Source: Gillisia xinjiangensis (GTDB lineage: Bacteria; Bacteroidota; Bacteroidia; Flavobacteriales; Flavobacteriaceae). Taken from it: a stretch of DNA of 64,000 nucleotides. Of the stretch, positions 36,269-45,419 are shown in pieces. The position numbers were made by a program, and so were the translations under genes. Below the pieces are notes generated by a model. It was not told where the DNA came from, made no database searches, and worked only from the letters and a program-made list of their open reading frames with translations. Within the stretch, counting starts at the first letter, position 1; every line of letters starts with the position of its first letter. The stretch lies in assembly GCF_046298265.1 (NCBI RefSeq), contig NZ_JBKAHK010000006.1, positions 1-64,000 of the forward strand, read 5' to 3'.

Positions 36269-37330
36269 ATGGATAAGGACTTATGGGAAGAAATATGTTT
36301 TATTCTAACTGAGACAATTCCTTCTAATGTATCTGAACAGATTTACGAAAACAAGGTTATTAGAGTTTTTGAAAAATTAGGATGGAGTCAATATAAAAAG
36401 GAACTTTCCGTACGAGAATCTATTCAATTTGGCGCGGCCAACCGTATGTGTCCCGATATCATAATTCGTAACGAAAAATCTGAACCTGTCTGTGTAATTG
36501 AAATCAAAAAACCAACTGAAGATTTAAATTTTTCCGGACATGTAAATCAACTTTCTTCTTATATGAGGATGCTCAGAACTCCGGTGGGAATCCTAATTGG
36601 AGATAGATTTAAAGTCTTTACTGAAATGTCCGATTCAAGAGCAAATGATATTCATCTTGTAGAAGAAATTCCTTTAAGGAAATCCTCTGAAAAAGGAGTG
36701 AAGTTTGTTGAATCTTTTAAGAAATCTGAAAGTACTACCACCTCAATTGAATTCTACGTTCAAAACGGATTAAAAAAATACAACGAAAAACAGAAGCTAA
36801 GGGATATTGAAAACAGAATAATACAGCAAGGGTTTAGTGATGAAATTTTCGATTTGGTAAGGAAAAAACTGAGTGAGTTTTATGATTCTGATTTGGTAGA
36901 TAGAGTTTTGGAAGATTATGATTTCGAACTCAAATCCAAAACAATTAATCATGAATCTGAAACTTATATTTCGAATAAATTAAGAATCCCGAGAATCAAT
37001 TCTAATGATATAGATTCCAAAAGGACTAAAGAAGGACTTAAAATTGGTGAGTATGTTCAGAAAACCTTCAGAAACTTATTTGCACATGGTAAATTAAATT
37101 CCAATGATATTCAAAATTTATTAAATCCTGATTATTCTAAGCGGGTTTTAAACGCAGGATATCCTGTTTTAAGAATAAAATCTCAAGGTCGGGCTGATCA
37201 TAAAGGATGGAATAGGTATTATAAAGAAATTTATGGTGATAAATATTACCTAAGTGCACAATGGAATGTCTCACACTGGGATCTGTTTGAACCATGGTTA
37301 AAGGAAATTAACCGACAAGGTTTACCATAA
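36269..37330 (+). CDS. HsdR-N-like PD-(D/E)xK protein
   Basis: This is a 353-residue protein. Residues 25-125 match the N-terminal nuclease domain of type I restriction R subunits: GAANRMCPDIIIRNEKSE followed by VIEIKKP, giving Asp63, Glu78 and Lys80 as the likely catalytic triad. The C-terminal half (about 150-353) is helical and then ends in a tryptophan-rich domain (GWNRYYKEIYGDKYYLSAQWNVSHWDL). No methyltransferase or specificity subunit lies nearby, so it is a solitary nuclease-like protein, perhaps a defence effector. Confidence 0.72.
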   Translation: MDKDLWEEICFILTETIPSNVSEQIYENKVIRVFEKLGWSQYKKELSVRESIQFGAANRMCPDIIIRNEKSEPVCVIEIKKPTEDLNFSGHVNQLSSYMRMLRTPVGILIGDRFKVFTEMSDSRANDIHLVEEIPLRKSSEKGVKFVESFKKSESTTTSIEFYVQNGLKKYNEKQKLRDIENRIIQQGFSDEIFDLVRKKLSEFYDSDLVDRVLEDYDFELKSKTINHESETYISNKLRIPRINSNDIDSKRTKEGLKIGEYVQKTFRNLFAHGKLNSNDIQNLLNPDYSKRVLNAGYPVLRIKSQGRADHKGWNRYYKEIYGDKYYLSAQWNVSHWDLFEPWLKEINRQGLP

Positions 37331-37539
37331 AAAAATTATTTTCAAGGTCCTTTCTCCAATTTCACTTGCACCACCTCTATATTGACCGATTATCCAGGGA
37401 TTTTAAAATTTCATTCCGCCAACAAGGCAAAAAATTCCATAGCAAAAATGAGATTTGGTGAGGAGGCATAGGGATAATTTCGAATTTTTTATTTCAAGGT
37501 GAATTTTAAGTGTTACAGTGTGTTTTCACTAAATCTGGA

Positions 37540-37635
37540 ATGGATCTGATAAATTTCAAATTTAAAGTTCATTCGGCCAATCCGTTGGCAGCAGGACAAA
37601 TAAGAGGATTGTTGAATAATTATATAAATTTTTAG
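37540..37635 (+). CDS. Possible 31-residue peptide
   Basis: A short frame (MDLINFKFKVHSANPLAAGQ, then IRGLLNNYINF) lies in an otherwise empty 375-base gap (37331-37705). It has no clear promoter. It could equally be chance or a gene remnant. Confidence 0.2.
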   Translation: MDLINFKFKVHSANPLAAGQIRGLLNNYINF

Positions 37636-37705
37636 CGACAGGTGCAAAATGCTTTCAATTACCTTCCTTCTACATTTATTCAGGAAATTCATTTCAACTA
37701 AGGTA

Positions 37706-37984
37706 TTAATCCCTCATTTCGATAATCATGTATTCAGGTTCCATCCATGCTGTAAAAGAACCATCAATTTTCACTTTTCTGAATTTACAGCATTGGCCAT
37801 CAAAGCTATATTCAAAGGCTGAAATACCCTTACTTTTTAAAAAACCCTGTTGCGGTTTTTTCTTGATTTTTATTCTCCAGCTTTGATGGGTGCCAGGGAG
37901 CTTGAAAAGCAGATATTCAGGATAAATCCCGGTCCTTTCAAATTCGCGCATTCCGCCCTGGACATGAGTTATATATAATGACAT
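37706..37984 (-). CDS. Hypothetical protein, 92 residues
   Basis: This is a small basic, aromatic-rich protein with no recognised domain and no signal or membrane segment. It contains an internal CC pair (FDGQCCKFRKVKIDG). It is transcribed away from the PcfJ-like gene and shares the 119-base divergent region that holds operator 3. Confidence 0.55.
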   Translation of the reverse strand: MSLYITHVQGGMREFERTGIYPEYLLFKLPGTHQSWRIKIKKKPQQGFLKSKGISAFEYSFDGQCCKFRKVKIDGSFTAWMEPEYMIIEMRD

Positions 37985-38023
37985 AATCTTTTAAGGGAAT
38001 TACTACTATTAAATTATTTTCTA

Positions 38024-38057
38024 CGACGGTAATTGACGTATCTAATATATACATTCG
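38024..38057 (+). promoter_or_regulatory. CGnCn-N5-TGnCG operator 3 (PcfJ-like gene)
   Basis: CGACG-GTAAT-TGACG (38024-38038) is followed exactly 11 bases later by TACATTCG (38050-38057), a near -7 box pointing to the plus-strand gene. It may also affect the divergent 92-residue gene. Confidence 0.65.
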
Positions 38058-38103
38058 GTGTTCAAATTAATGAATTTCATTGTAAAGAATCTTAAAGATC
38101 CGA

Positions 38104-39525
38104 ATGTTTGTAAACGTAGATAATATTGAATTCCAACCGTCTTTCAGAAGAAGCCCTGAAAAATCAATGCAGGATGAATTCCGTTTATCGCGTAATGAAT
38201 TTGAAATTATAGAAAGGGTTCTCTCTCTGGCATCAGATAAATTTTATTTGCAGCAGGGAATTCACAAAACCCTTGAAATGATTGATCCTCTTCAGAAACT
38301 GCGCTTTTTTAAATGGTTGGAGTTTCTCTTGGACAATTCTTTTTTGAGGTCAAAGCTCTTTAATGAGTTTCTGAGCACGGTCATTTGGGCGGTGAGAAAA
38401 AAACTATTTCTTTTCCGGCAGACTCAATATCAGTTTGATAGTTGCAAGTACTATTTGAATATTATTTTCAAAACCGATGTCAATTTCATGCATCTGCAAA
38501 AGTGCAGGGAAGCTTTTTTATGCATTTGCATCCTGGCAGAACGACCAGATTTACAAATCACGTCATTTACCAAAGCTTTGCCTTTGCTTGAAAATGTATT
38601 TGAACCCAAAGGAGTTCAGTTTTTTGATCACCTTTTTAATGATAATACCCGGCCATTGTTTTTCAAAGAACATTTGATCGACTGTTCCTTTGATGAAATA
38701 ATATTATTGATAGCTTTATTAGAAGGAGGTTCACCGCGGAAGTTACTGGACCCTATATATAGGATATCTAAAAGGGAGAATGCACTACTTCATAATCTAC
38801 AATTGAACCTTACTGCCTTTCATACAGAAGTTATTGACAGATATATTCTGGCAGCAAGGTTGCTTAAAGAAGCTCCACATGCGGTCTTCACAATCCAGTC
38901 ACTTCTTGAAACCAGCCATAAATTTGAGGAAGATCCCGTGGGGTTCGCGAAGGATATTGATTTTTGGAAAGATGTGGTAAGGTTAATTTCAACTCCAGAG
39001 GAAAGTCTGACCTATCACAGCAATATCAGGGCACTAATTGATTATCTGGAGTATCAACGATACGGCGGGAATGAAATTCTGGATTATACTTTAAAAGGAA
39101 GAACATTAAATTCTCTCATAAGAGTTGTTGACGAATGGCATTTTGAAGCGGCTTTTGATCATACTGAGGAAGACCTGGAGGCAACCTGGATTTCTTTGGG
39201 TATTCCCGATTATAAAAAAACTAATCCCAAAAATATTTTAAGAATAACCGAGATCACCTCCGGTAAGCGATTACTTAAGGAGAGTGAAGAGATGAAACAT
39301 TGTGTATTTAGTTATCTGGGGATGTGCCGGACAGGAAAAACCCATATTTTCAGCTTAACGGAAGAAACATTATCAATTGGAGAAACCATTGAAAAGCCTC
39401 TTGTTACAATTGAAGTAAAAGAAAGGAGATTGGTGCAGGCTTATGGGGAAGGAAATTGTTTTCCTGCCTCCGATTTAGTTGTTCTAATTTCTGATTGGTG
39501 TGATAAGAACGGGATTGAGAAATGA
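38104..39525 (+). CDS. PcfJ-like protein
   Basis: This is a 473-residue protein whose C-terminal about 130 residues match the PcfJ group: RLLKESEEMKHCVFSYLGMC, then IFSLTEETLSIGE, TIEVKERRLVQAYGEGN. The N-terminal 340 residues are helical and unassigned. PcfJ-like proteins are encoded on conjugative elements and phages; their biochemical role is unknown. It is controlled by operator 3. I see no catalytic motif with confidence. Confidence 0.7.
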   Translation: MFVNVDNIEFQPSFRRSPEKSMQDEFRLSRNEFEIIERVLSLASDKFYLQQGIHKTLEMIDPLQKLRFFKWLEFLLDNSFLRSKLFNEFLSTVIWAVRKKLFLFRQTQYQFDSCKYYLNIIFKTDVNFMHLQKCREAFLCICILAERPDLQITSFTKALPLLENVFEPKGVQFFDHLFNDNTRPLFFKEHLIDCSFDEIILLIALLEGGSPRKLLDPIYRISKRENALLHNLQLNLTAFHTEVIDRYILAARLLKEAPHAVFTIQSLLETSHKFEEDPVGFAKDIDFWKDVVRLISTPEESLTYHSNIRALIDYLEYQRYGGNEILDYTLKGRTLNSLIRVVDEWHFEAAFDHTEEDLEATWISLGIPDYKKTNPKNILRITEITSGKRLLKESEEMKHCVFSYLGMCRTGKTHIFSLTEETLSIGETIEKPLVTIEVKERRLVQAYGEGNCFPASDLVVLISDWCDKNGIEK

Positions 39526-39600
39526 TAAAGAGAAAAAGCCGAAAATAGATATAATGAAAAATTTCAACGGTTATTTAAGTTTAGGTGAAAGAATTATAAA

Positions 39601-39634
39601 CGTCATCTTTTGGCGTCATCTCCCAATATATTTG
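39601..39634 (+). promoter_or_regulatory. CGnCn-N5-TGnCG operator 4
   Basis: CGTCA-TCTTT-TGGCG (39601-39615) is followed 11 bases later by a consensus -7 box TATATTTG (39627-39634). The next clear gene starts at 39736. A 16-codon frame begins at 39647 (MSDEKTLNHFKNQHLS) and may be a leader peptide. Confidence 0.72.
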
Positions 39635-39735
39635 TAAAACAAAACCATGAGCGATGAAAAAACCTTAAATCATTTTAAAAACCAACATCTTTCTTAATAA
39701 ATTAACTTCTTATAACTAATAACAAAATAAATCCG

Positions 39736-40017
39736 ATGCAAAAATCACAGGTTGTAACTCACGGAGGATTAACATTAGATGTTTCCCAGATTAAATCCTT
39801 TCATATAGATGGTTATATCCCCCGGGAAAGAGGCCACATTTTAAGAGTGGAATTGAAATCCCGGTATGAATATTTATGGAACCCCGGCTCCAAGGAATAT
39901 GAAAAATTGCTCATCAATGATTTTATAGAGCACCCTTACTCCGATTATGAAACGGCAGTGGCCTACCGGGATGAATGGCAGGAGATCTGGGTGGATTGTT
40001 TGCAGGAGAATAATTAA
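39736..40017 (+). CDS. Hypothetical protein, 93 residues
   Basis: This is a small cytoplasmic protein with no assigned family. It starts MQKSQVVTHGGLTLDVSQIKSF and contains RGHILRVELKSRYEYLWNPGS, a beta-strand-rich pattern with acidic C-terminus (EWQEIWVDCLQENN). It is the first gene of any size behind operator 4, so it is presumably part of that regulon. Confidence 0.6.
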   Translation: MQKSQVVTHGGLTLDVSQIKSFHIDGYIPRERGHILRVELKSRYEYLWNPGSKEYEKLLINDFIEHPYSDYETAVAYRDEWQEIWVDCLQENN

Positions 40018-40072
40018 GAAAAATTACCTGGGCTAACCTTAAGCAATCATTATAAAAATTTAAAACGGCCTA

Positions 40073-40216
40073 ATGGACTTATTGATCTATCTCACAGCAG
40101 CTTTATTGCTTGTTTCCAAATCCCTGGATTGCTATACCACACAGTTGCGCTTTGGCGGCAACATTGAAGCGTCACCAACGGATCTGCATATGAAGATGAA
40201 GTCGAATGCAGATTAG
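40073..40216 (+). pseudogene. Short 47-residue frame, possibly a truncated membrane protein
   Basis: The frame MDLLIYLTAALLLVSKSLDC is followed by YTTQLRFGGNIEASP, then a polar tail. A helix followed by D-x-x-T-T and a GG-x-E-x-x-P motif recalls the first transmembrane segment of larger DUF5658-like membrane proteins. It stops after the first segment. It may be a remnant or a genuine short protein. Confidence 0.4.
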
Positions 40217-40244
40217 CTGAAAATTAACCAAAACCAAATACCAT

Positions 40245-40571
40245 ATGAAGCAGATCTGTTTAAACCGTGAATTCGAAAACCTATATTGCCCCATCACCGG
40301 GCAGCAGGTATTGCAACCCGATGATTATTTTCCCTCTCCCGCCCTAAATTTCATTTACCTCGATGAGTTTCAGTGTTTTCAATATATGAGGCCGGAGCTC
40401 ATGGCCAAATATCCCGAGCATTTTGAGGACAACGAAACTATAAAAGGAAAAAAGCTTTTGAAAAAGCTTAAATATGATCCGGTTTTCAGTAAGGATAAAT
40501 TGATCATAAAATATGGAAACCTGAGTGTGGCAAGATTGTGCTTTGATCTGGGGTACGAAGTTGAAGAATAA
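40245..40571 (+). CDS. Hypothetical protein, paralogue of the 57.3-kb gene
   Basis: This is a 108-residue cytoplasmic protein. Its N-terminus, EFENLYCPITGQQVLQPDDY then PSPALNFIYLDE, is clearly related to the protein at 57347-57760 (EFENFYCPVTGKHVLDPGQF, PSPAMVFLFL). The YCPxTG start recalls a half zinc knuckle, but only one Cys is conserved there. No family name is known to me. The presence of two copies in one accessory region suggests a duplicated island gene. Confidence 0.6.
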   Translation: MKQICLNREFENLYCPITGQQVLQPDDYFPSPALNFIYLDEFQCFQYMRPELMAKYPEHFEDNETIKGKKLLKKLKYDPVFSKDKLIIKYGNLSVARLCFDLGYEVEE

Positions 40572-40587
40572 CCAATCCGGACCCTTT

Positions 40588-40624
40588 GTGTGCATATCTA
40601 CTGCACACCCCAGTTTTATCTTTG
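40588..40624 (+). promoter_or_regulatory. Palindromic operator and promoter of the 40.7-kb membrane gene
   Basis: GTGTGCA-N7-TGCACAC (40588-40608) is a perfect 7-bp inverted repeat, ten bases upstream of the -7 box TATCTTTG (40617-40624). Its geometry resembles that of the CGnCn operators but the sequence differs. It also shows that the downstream gene starts after this point. Confidence 0.6.
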
Positions 40625-40660
40625 TTAATAATTGCCAACCTTTCTAATAACCCTCCCATT

Positions 40661-41155
40661 ATGGATTACTGGATTCAAAACTCCCATTCCTTCCTGCACC
40701 AGATTTTTATGCTCGTTATGGCCGGCTTGTACGCTTCCGCCTGGCTATTTGGGGTTTCATATAAGGCGATTAATATTTACTTTTATTTTGTCCTTTTCCC
40801 CTTATCCTTCACACTGCTCTTAAGAGGATGGAAAAAATTTATTTTCATCCCTGTATCTTTTCTGTTTTTTATCATCCCAGATTTTGAAGTGTTGTCAGTA
40901 AAATTTTTCGATCTGTGCGTAGATTTCCTTAACCGATCTGCAGAGACATTCGATACCAATTACATAGCGATGTCTGTTTACCTCTGCGTGCTGGTGCCAG
41001 TGGTATTATATGTTCCGCTGCTCTGGTATAAAGCGGGAAAAAAAAGAGCGCTGTATGTGCTTGGAGGCCTCGCGGCATTATGCGGGATCTATTTGATCAC
41101 TATTTATCCAAATTTCAAGTCGATTTTGGAATTTGCACAGCAAAAATATTTCTGA
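40661..41155 (+). CDS. Small polytopic membrane protein, 164 residues
   Basis: This is a membrane protein with about five hydrophobic segments (around residues 12-33, 40-56, 61-80, 103-123 and 130-152). An earlier ATG at 40586 is rejected because it lies within the promoter and palindrome. No family is recognised. Conserved-looking charged spots between helices include SVKFFDLCVDFLNRSAETFD. The next gene starts 17 bases downstream. Confidence 0.6.
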   Translation: MDYWIQNSHSFLHQIFMLVMAGLYASAWLFGVSYKAINIYFYFVLFPLSFTLLLRGWKKFIFIPVSFLFFIIPDFEVLSVKFFDLCVDFLNRSAETFDTNYIAMSVYLCVLVPVVLYVPLLWYKAGKKRALYVLGGLAALCGIYLITIYPNFKSILEFAQQKYF

Positions 41156-41171
41156 AACCCAAATCACAACC

Positions 41172-41606
41172 ATGAGCTTTAAAACTACTGCACCCGTACT
41201 TACTGTCGATCAAACAAAAATGTTCCTAAAACAAATGGACCTGGCTTGCAGGTTGCTGGATGTAAACATTCTGAAGGAAGTCATAGAAAGATTTAATCTT
41301 GAAAATTTAGAAGACATTCCGGAATTCCTTCAGGATGCTCCTGAAAAATTTGAATTCCAAAAAGAGATCAAACCGGTACAGATCATGGGAGTACTTCCAT
41401 TTTCCTCACGATGTATCGCCTGCGTCTACGGAAAAACAGTGATGGGTTACATCATTCGGTACTCGGTTGAAGGCCCCGGAAACAGCAGGATCAATTATGA
41501 GCGGTATTTCGCGATGAACTATTTGATCGTGAAGGACCGGCTTACCGATTTTGGCTGGTGCCACTCGTTTCTGGATCCGGAGGAAGTGGAAGAACTGAAA
41601 AAGTAA
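41172..41606 (+). CDS. Hypothetical protein, 144 residues
   Basis: This is a cytoplasmic protein with no assigned family, starting MSFKTTAPVLTVDQTKMFLKQ. It has a helical first half and a beta-rich second half containing PFSSRCIACVYGKTVMGY and FGWCHSFLDPEEVEELKK. A start 13 codons upstream is possible but overlaps the membrane-protein gene. It is likely cotranscribed with it. Confidence 0.58.
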   Translation: MSFKTTAPVLTVDQTKMFLKQMDLACRLLDVNILKEVIERFNLENLEDIPEFLQDAPEKFEFQKEIKPVQIMGVLPFSSRCIACVYGKTVMGYIIRYSVEGPGNSRINYERYFAMNYLIVKDRLTDFGWCHSFLDPEEVEELKK

Positions 41607-41677
41607 TAATTGATGATGAAACAGGTGTTTTATGAAATGGGCATAAGAGAAATGCGATACAAAAACCGATGAACCCG

Positions 41678-41693
41678 CCTGCCATCGGGCAGG
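41678..41693 (+). terminator. Hairpin downstream of the 41.2-kb gene
   Basis: CCTGCC (41678-41683) and GGCAGG (41688-41693) form a GC-rich 6-bp stem with an ATCG loop in the 159-base gap between two small genes. It has no T-run, so it may terminate weakly or block RNA decay. Confidence 0.4.
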
Positions 41694-41765
41694 GATATGC
41701 GAATTTAATATGTCCAATGAAAAACAATAAGGACCAACATATAAAAAAAAAATTAAGATCAAACT

Positions 41766-42233
41766 ATGAAAAATATGGTCAAACAAAACTTAGAAAAATT
41801 CTTTGAACTACCCGCAAACTTCATTACAGATGAAGCAGACCTTTACATTCTCACGATCCTGTCTATGTACTTTAAGGAGGGGCAGGCAGAAAGGGATGGA
41901 ATTAAAAAGTTCGATATCGATGTAAGCAAACTCTACCTTTCCCGTAAAGATCTTAGGATGGATGAAGATGGAAATAAATTAAATATTTATTTAAAAGAAC
42001 TTCTAAAAGAGGAGCTGCACGCTTCAGTAAGAGAAAAAGCGCATTACCAAGATGATATAGGGCAGGATGGTTTTAGTGGCCACCTGCTGGAAAGTATTCT
42101 TTGCATGATGGAGATCTCATCTATTTTTACTTGTGGCTACATGGAGTTCCCGGAAGATGATGATAGCAGAATGCAGGTGGTTGATCTGGTGAAATTTGTG
42201 GTACAGGGAAATTCTGAAATTATCAAAAATTAG
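41766..42233 (+). CDS. Hypothetical protein, 155 residues
   Basis: This is an acidic, helical cytoplasmic protein without a recognised domain. A Met at codon 4 is an alternative start. Its C-terminal part (LLESILCMMEISSIFTCGYM) is hydrophobic and cysteine-containing. It lies 98 bases before another unknown gene on the same strand, and the two are probably expressed together. Confidence 0.55.
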   Translation: MKNMVKQNLEKFFELPANFITDEADLYILTILSMYFKEGQAERDGIKKFDIDVSKLYLSRKDLRMDEDGNKLNIYLKELLKEELHASVREKAHYQDDIGQDGFSGHLLESILCMMEISSIFTCGYMEFPEDDDSRMQVVDLVKFVVQGNSEIIKN

Positions 42234-42331
42234 TATTTGATGACAGCTGGGAATACTTGTGCTTTAAAATGCCTGTATTAAGTGAACAGCACCTTGAACA
42301 TTTGAACTAAATAAAGATCAAAAATCCAAAG

Positions 42332-43441
42332 ATGAGCAAAAAAGACTCTTTTAAACCGGACATTCAAATAGAAGATTACGGCATCTCCATATCCAACCCT
42401 ATTCTATCGAGCAGCATAAGAGCGGGATACAACTTTTGTGACAGGTTGAAAAGTCTAGATGAAGATCTTGAATATACCAGAAAAGGCAGCGACAGCTCCC
42501 CTAAATTTGATGAACCTGTTGATATGTATGAGTTTAAGTACTGCGGAAAAACCTTCTGCACGGTTTATATTTATGCCTATCACACAGAAGATATCGAGGA
42601 AGTGCCCGATGCTTTCATAAAGCTAGGGGAAGAAGATATAAATTTAGACGACCTATGCGATGGTTTTGAAATCGTTGAGGAAGGTGGAGAGGGAACAGAT
42701 GAGATCTTTCAGGCCTTAATGTTGGACGAGAAAGAAAATCATCCGCCCAGGGAGGAACTTTTTGAATCCCTGGTGCGAAACATCCTTGCAAAGCAATCTA
42801 AAGATTTTTGGGTTGAAAATGATGAGCAATGGCTGAGATTCCAAATAGAGGAACTGGGAGCGAATCCGCTGATAGAGCCTCTCATCCTTCAAGAATGGGA
42901 GGATTATCTTAAGAGAACGCACAGGCCCCATCAGGAATTCTTTGTGCAAAGCTTTCTCCCCTCCTACCATCATGGCAAATTAGCGGCCTTCCTTCCAAAG
43001 AAAGCACAGGAACAAAATCTTGAAATTCAAAAAGCGTACAACAGCCTTCTGAAAATGATCAATAGCATTCAATTTGTCGCAGGCGAGGATTTGCAGGAAA
43101 GAATTGAAAGTGAACGGGGAGCGGAACAAGGCTACTGGTCCTTGCTAAAACAATGCAGCACTAAATTTTGTGTGCTACAGCTCAACAGCGACATTTCCTG
43201 CAATAGCAATATCGATTTCTGGCTGGATGCCGATATTTTTGAAATGCTCAACCTGAAACAGGGAAATGCATTGTTGCGCAGCATCTATAAACTAACCCCC
43301 GGACTCGATGAACAGATAACTTGCAAATCCTTAACTTATGACTGTGAAGCCTGGTTCATTGCTATGAAAGAGGAGGCGAAACATGGAGTTGAGCACCGGG
43401 TAGTAAAGGCGGAAGAGCCGGATAAGGCCATAGATTTATAA
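42332..43441 (+). CDS. Hypothetical protein, 369 residues
   Basis: This is an acidic cytoplasmic protein of unknown family. The first 130 residues are rich in Asp/Glu and include CGKTFCTVYIYAYHTEDIEE. The middle (about 140-260) is helical and contains FFVQSFLPSYHHGKLAAFLPKKAQEQN. The end has several cysteines. No nuclease, kinase or DNA-binding motif is evident. It is the last gene before a 370-base gap and the Hsp70 operon. Confidence 0.55.
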   Translation: MSKKDSFKPDIQIEDYGISISNPILSSSIRAGYNFCDRLKSLDEDLEYTRKGSDSSPKFDEPVDMYEFKYCGKTFCTVYIYAYHTEDIEEVPDAFIKLGEEDINLDDLCDGFEIVEEGGEGTDEIFQALMLDEKENHPPREELFESLVRNILAKQSKDFWVENDEQWLRFQIEELGANPLIEPLILQEWEDYLKRTHRPHQEFFVQSFLPSYHHGKLAAFLPKKAQEQNLEIQKAYNSLLKMINSIQFVAGEDLQERIESERGAEQGYWSLLKQCSTKFCVLQLNSDISCNSNIDFWLDADIFEMLNLKQGNALLRSIYKLTPGLDEQITCKSLTYDCEAWFIAMKEEAKHGVEHRVVKAEEPDKAIDL

Positions 43442-43680
43442 CACTTTTAAAATTTAGGACTTTAATCTGTATTCGGTTTACCTCAAATTGGAGAGAAGCA
43501 GTAATTCCGCGCATAGCCAATTTTAACATCTTTGAAAAAATGGAGTTTTTTGGGAGGAAGGCATAAAATTTTGACAAGGGAAAAAGAAAACCTTTAATTC
43601 TATGAAAACTCCACAATTATGAATTAAAATTCAATGTTTAAGATAAAAAACTTAAATAAATCCTATTTTTTTTGCTCCAT

Positions 43681-43725
43681 TTACGGAAAACCGTAAAATA
43701 TTCCCATCCAATGGTATTAGATTTA
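43681..43725 (+). promoter_or_regulatory. TTACGG-N4-CCGTAA site 2, promoter of the Hsp70/kinase operon
   Basis: The palindrome (43681-43696) is followed after 21 bases by TAGATTTA (43718-43725), a -7-like box, giving an 86-base leader before the first gene. Spacing and sequence match sites at 33158 and 57060. Bases 43442-43680 contain nothing else that I recognise. Confidence 0.65.
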
Positions 43726-43814
43726 CTTTATAAGAATAAAATTGTTTCACCTCTTACAAATTATTTTAATAAGTGAAACTATAAGAATTAACCAAAATTA
43801 ACCCCCCCTCATTG

Positions 43815-45410
43815 ATGGATTTAATTCATTATAACCCATATCGTACTGCCGGCGTTTATTCTAATGCTACCACCAAGGAAATTCAAAAAAATAAATCAAA
43901 AATCACATCATATGCCAATATTGGGAAGGATCTCAGATTTGGCACCGACTTTAATTTTTTAAGAGTCCTTAAACGGGACACACCAACCGCAGATAAGGCT
44001 TTTGCCCAACTTCAACAAAACCAGGATAAACTTAAACACTCTCTGTTCTGGTTTATTAATAGTGGTTCCTTTGATTCAACCGCACTTGAATATCTTGAGA
44101 ATGGCAATAAAGAAAAAGCAATTGAGATATGGAAAAAGGTAACTGATGGAAAGGAAGTTACCGCAAAAAATTTCTCCTATTTCAGTAATTTAGGAACTCT
44201 TAACCTAGCCAGTTCCTTCCTTAGTGAAATACAAGTGGGTATTGCGGCAAAAGTTAAACTTATAGAATCTGGAAATTTTCCATTGTTTGCTCAGCTTGTA
44301 ACTGATGATACTTACCTGATAGACCAAAAATTACAATCCAAACAATTTATTGATGAAATTCTTCTTCAATTTCAGCAAAAATATAGCGGCTCTGAAGCTA
44401 TTTCTCTTTTCAGCCTATGCAATGGTTCCATTCAAAAATATCTTACAGGTAAACTTGCAGAAGAACCATTACATTTTATCAACAATAAGATTGAAACCAC
44501 TAAAAGAAAGCGGAAGTTGGATGAAAAAGAATCTTACCAATATGGCCTTTTACTATATCGAACAACAAAAACCACTATTACTGAGCTTAAAAAGATAATT
44601 GGTGTCAATGACTTAAGGTTTAAAAGTTCCGCCGACAGTTTAAGCAAAGAGATCCTGCAATGTGGAATAGATTACTTTCAAGAATATAAAGCAATTACCG
44701 ATCCCAGTACCAAAAGTTTAGAATTAATAAAATATGCAGGGTTTATGGCTGTTGGTTCCCAGATAAAAGAAAGAATCCATGACAACAAAAAAACGATAGA
44801 AGATTGGGCTCAAACAGCTGCAATCCAGGAAGAAATAAAATTTATTACCACAGAGTTATCTGAGTTCCAGAATAAGACAGATACTACAAATAATGCCCAA
44901 CAGTTAATCCATAATTGTAAGCCAAAATTGCTTACAATTAAAAATAAATTAGGAGCTACAGATGAGTTTTATTTAAATATAAGTAGTGCTGTGGCTAATA
45001 ATGCTCAAGGTATGTTAGTCGCTGCCGTAAATTCCGCGCAGGAAAAATTAGGAAGTTCCAACAGCTATGATAGTAAAATATTAATTATTCTTAAACTTAA
45101 ACAAATTCTGCAAGAGGCTCTAGCTGTTTCTAATTCAATAGGTTCATTAGATATGAATCCAGAATTACGATCCAGGTATAACGGTAACCATTCAACCTTA
45201 AAATCTCTTGCGTCTCAAATTGGTGATTCAGGCAGTCCAACTCCGCGACCAACTCCTCCCCCAGTTAGAACCACCGGAAGACAAAATACTGGATCAAACA
45301 ATTCAACAAAAACAGTTGAAACCTTCTCTGCCAATGAAGGAATTCCTCCCTTTGTATACATAATTGGGGTCATTATATTGTTTTTAATTCTTGCTAATGC
45401 CTGCTCATAA
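43815..45410 (+). CDS. J-like membrane-anchored protein, first gene of the Hsp70 operon
   Basis: This is a 531-residue protein. The N-terminus (about 3-80: YNPYRTAGVYSNATTKEIQKNKSKI) resembles a J-domain in its first helix and NPYR-x-x-GV opening, but the His-Pro-Asp needed to stimulate Hsp70 is absent. A long helical region follows (about 90-450), then a proline/threonine-rich linker (TPRPTPPPVR, about 475-515) and one C-terminal membrane helix (PPFVYIIGVIILFLILANAC). Most of the protein should therefore face the cytoplasm, tethered to the membrane. It probably docks the Hsp70 encoded two genes on. Start chosen at the ATG after a TTG. Confidence 0.68.
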   Translation: MDLIHYNPYRTAGVYSNATTKEIQKNKSKITSYANIGKDLRFGTDFNFLRVLKRDTPTADKAFAQLQQNQDKLKHSLFWFINSGSFDSTALEYLENGNKEKAIEIWKKVTDGKEVTAKNFSYFSNLGTLNLASSFLSEIQVGIAAKVKLIESGNFPLFAQLVTDDTYLIDQKLQSKQFIDEILLQFQQKYSGSEAISLFSLCNGSIQKYLTGKLAEEPLHFINNKIETTKRKRKLDEKESYQYGLLLYRTTKTTITELKKIIGVNDLRFKSSADSLSKEILQCGIDYFQEYKAITDPSTKSLELIKYAGFMAVGSQIKERIHDNKKTIEDWAQTAAIQEEIKFITTELSEFQNKTDTTNNAQQLIHNCKPKLLTIKNKLGATDEFYLNISSAVANNAQGMLVAAVNSAQEKLGSSNSYDSKILIILKLKQILQEALAVSNSIGSLDMNPELRSRYNGNHSTLKSLASQIGDSGSPTPRPTPPPVRTTGRQNTGSNNSTKTVETFSANEGIPPFVYIIGVIILFLILANACS

Positions 45411-45419
45411 ATAAAAAAA

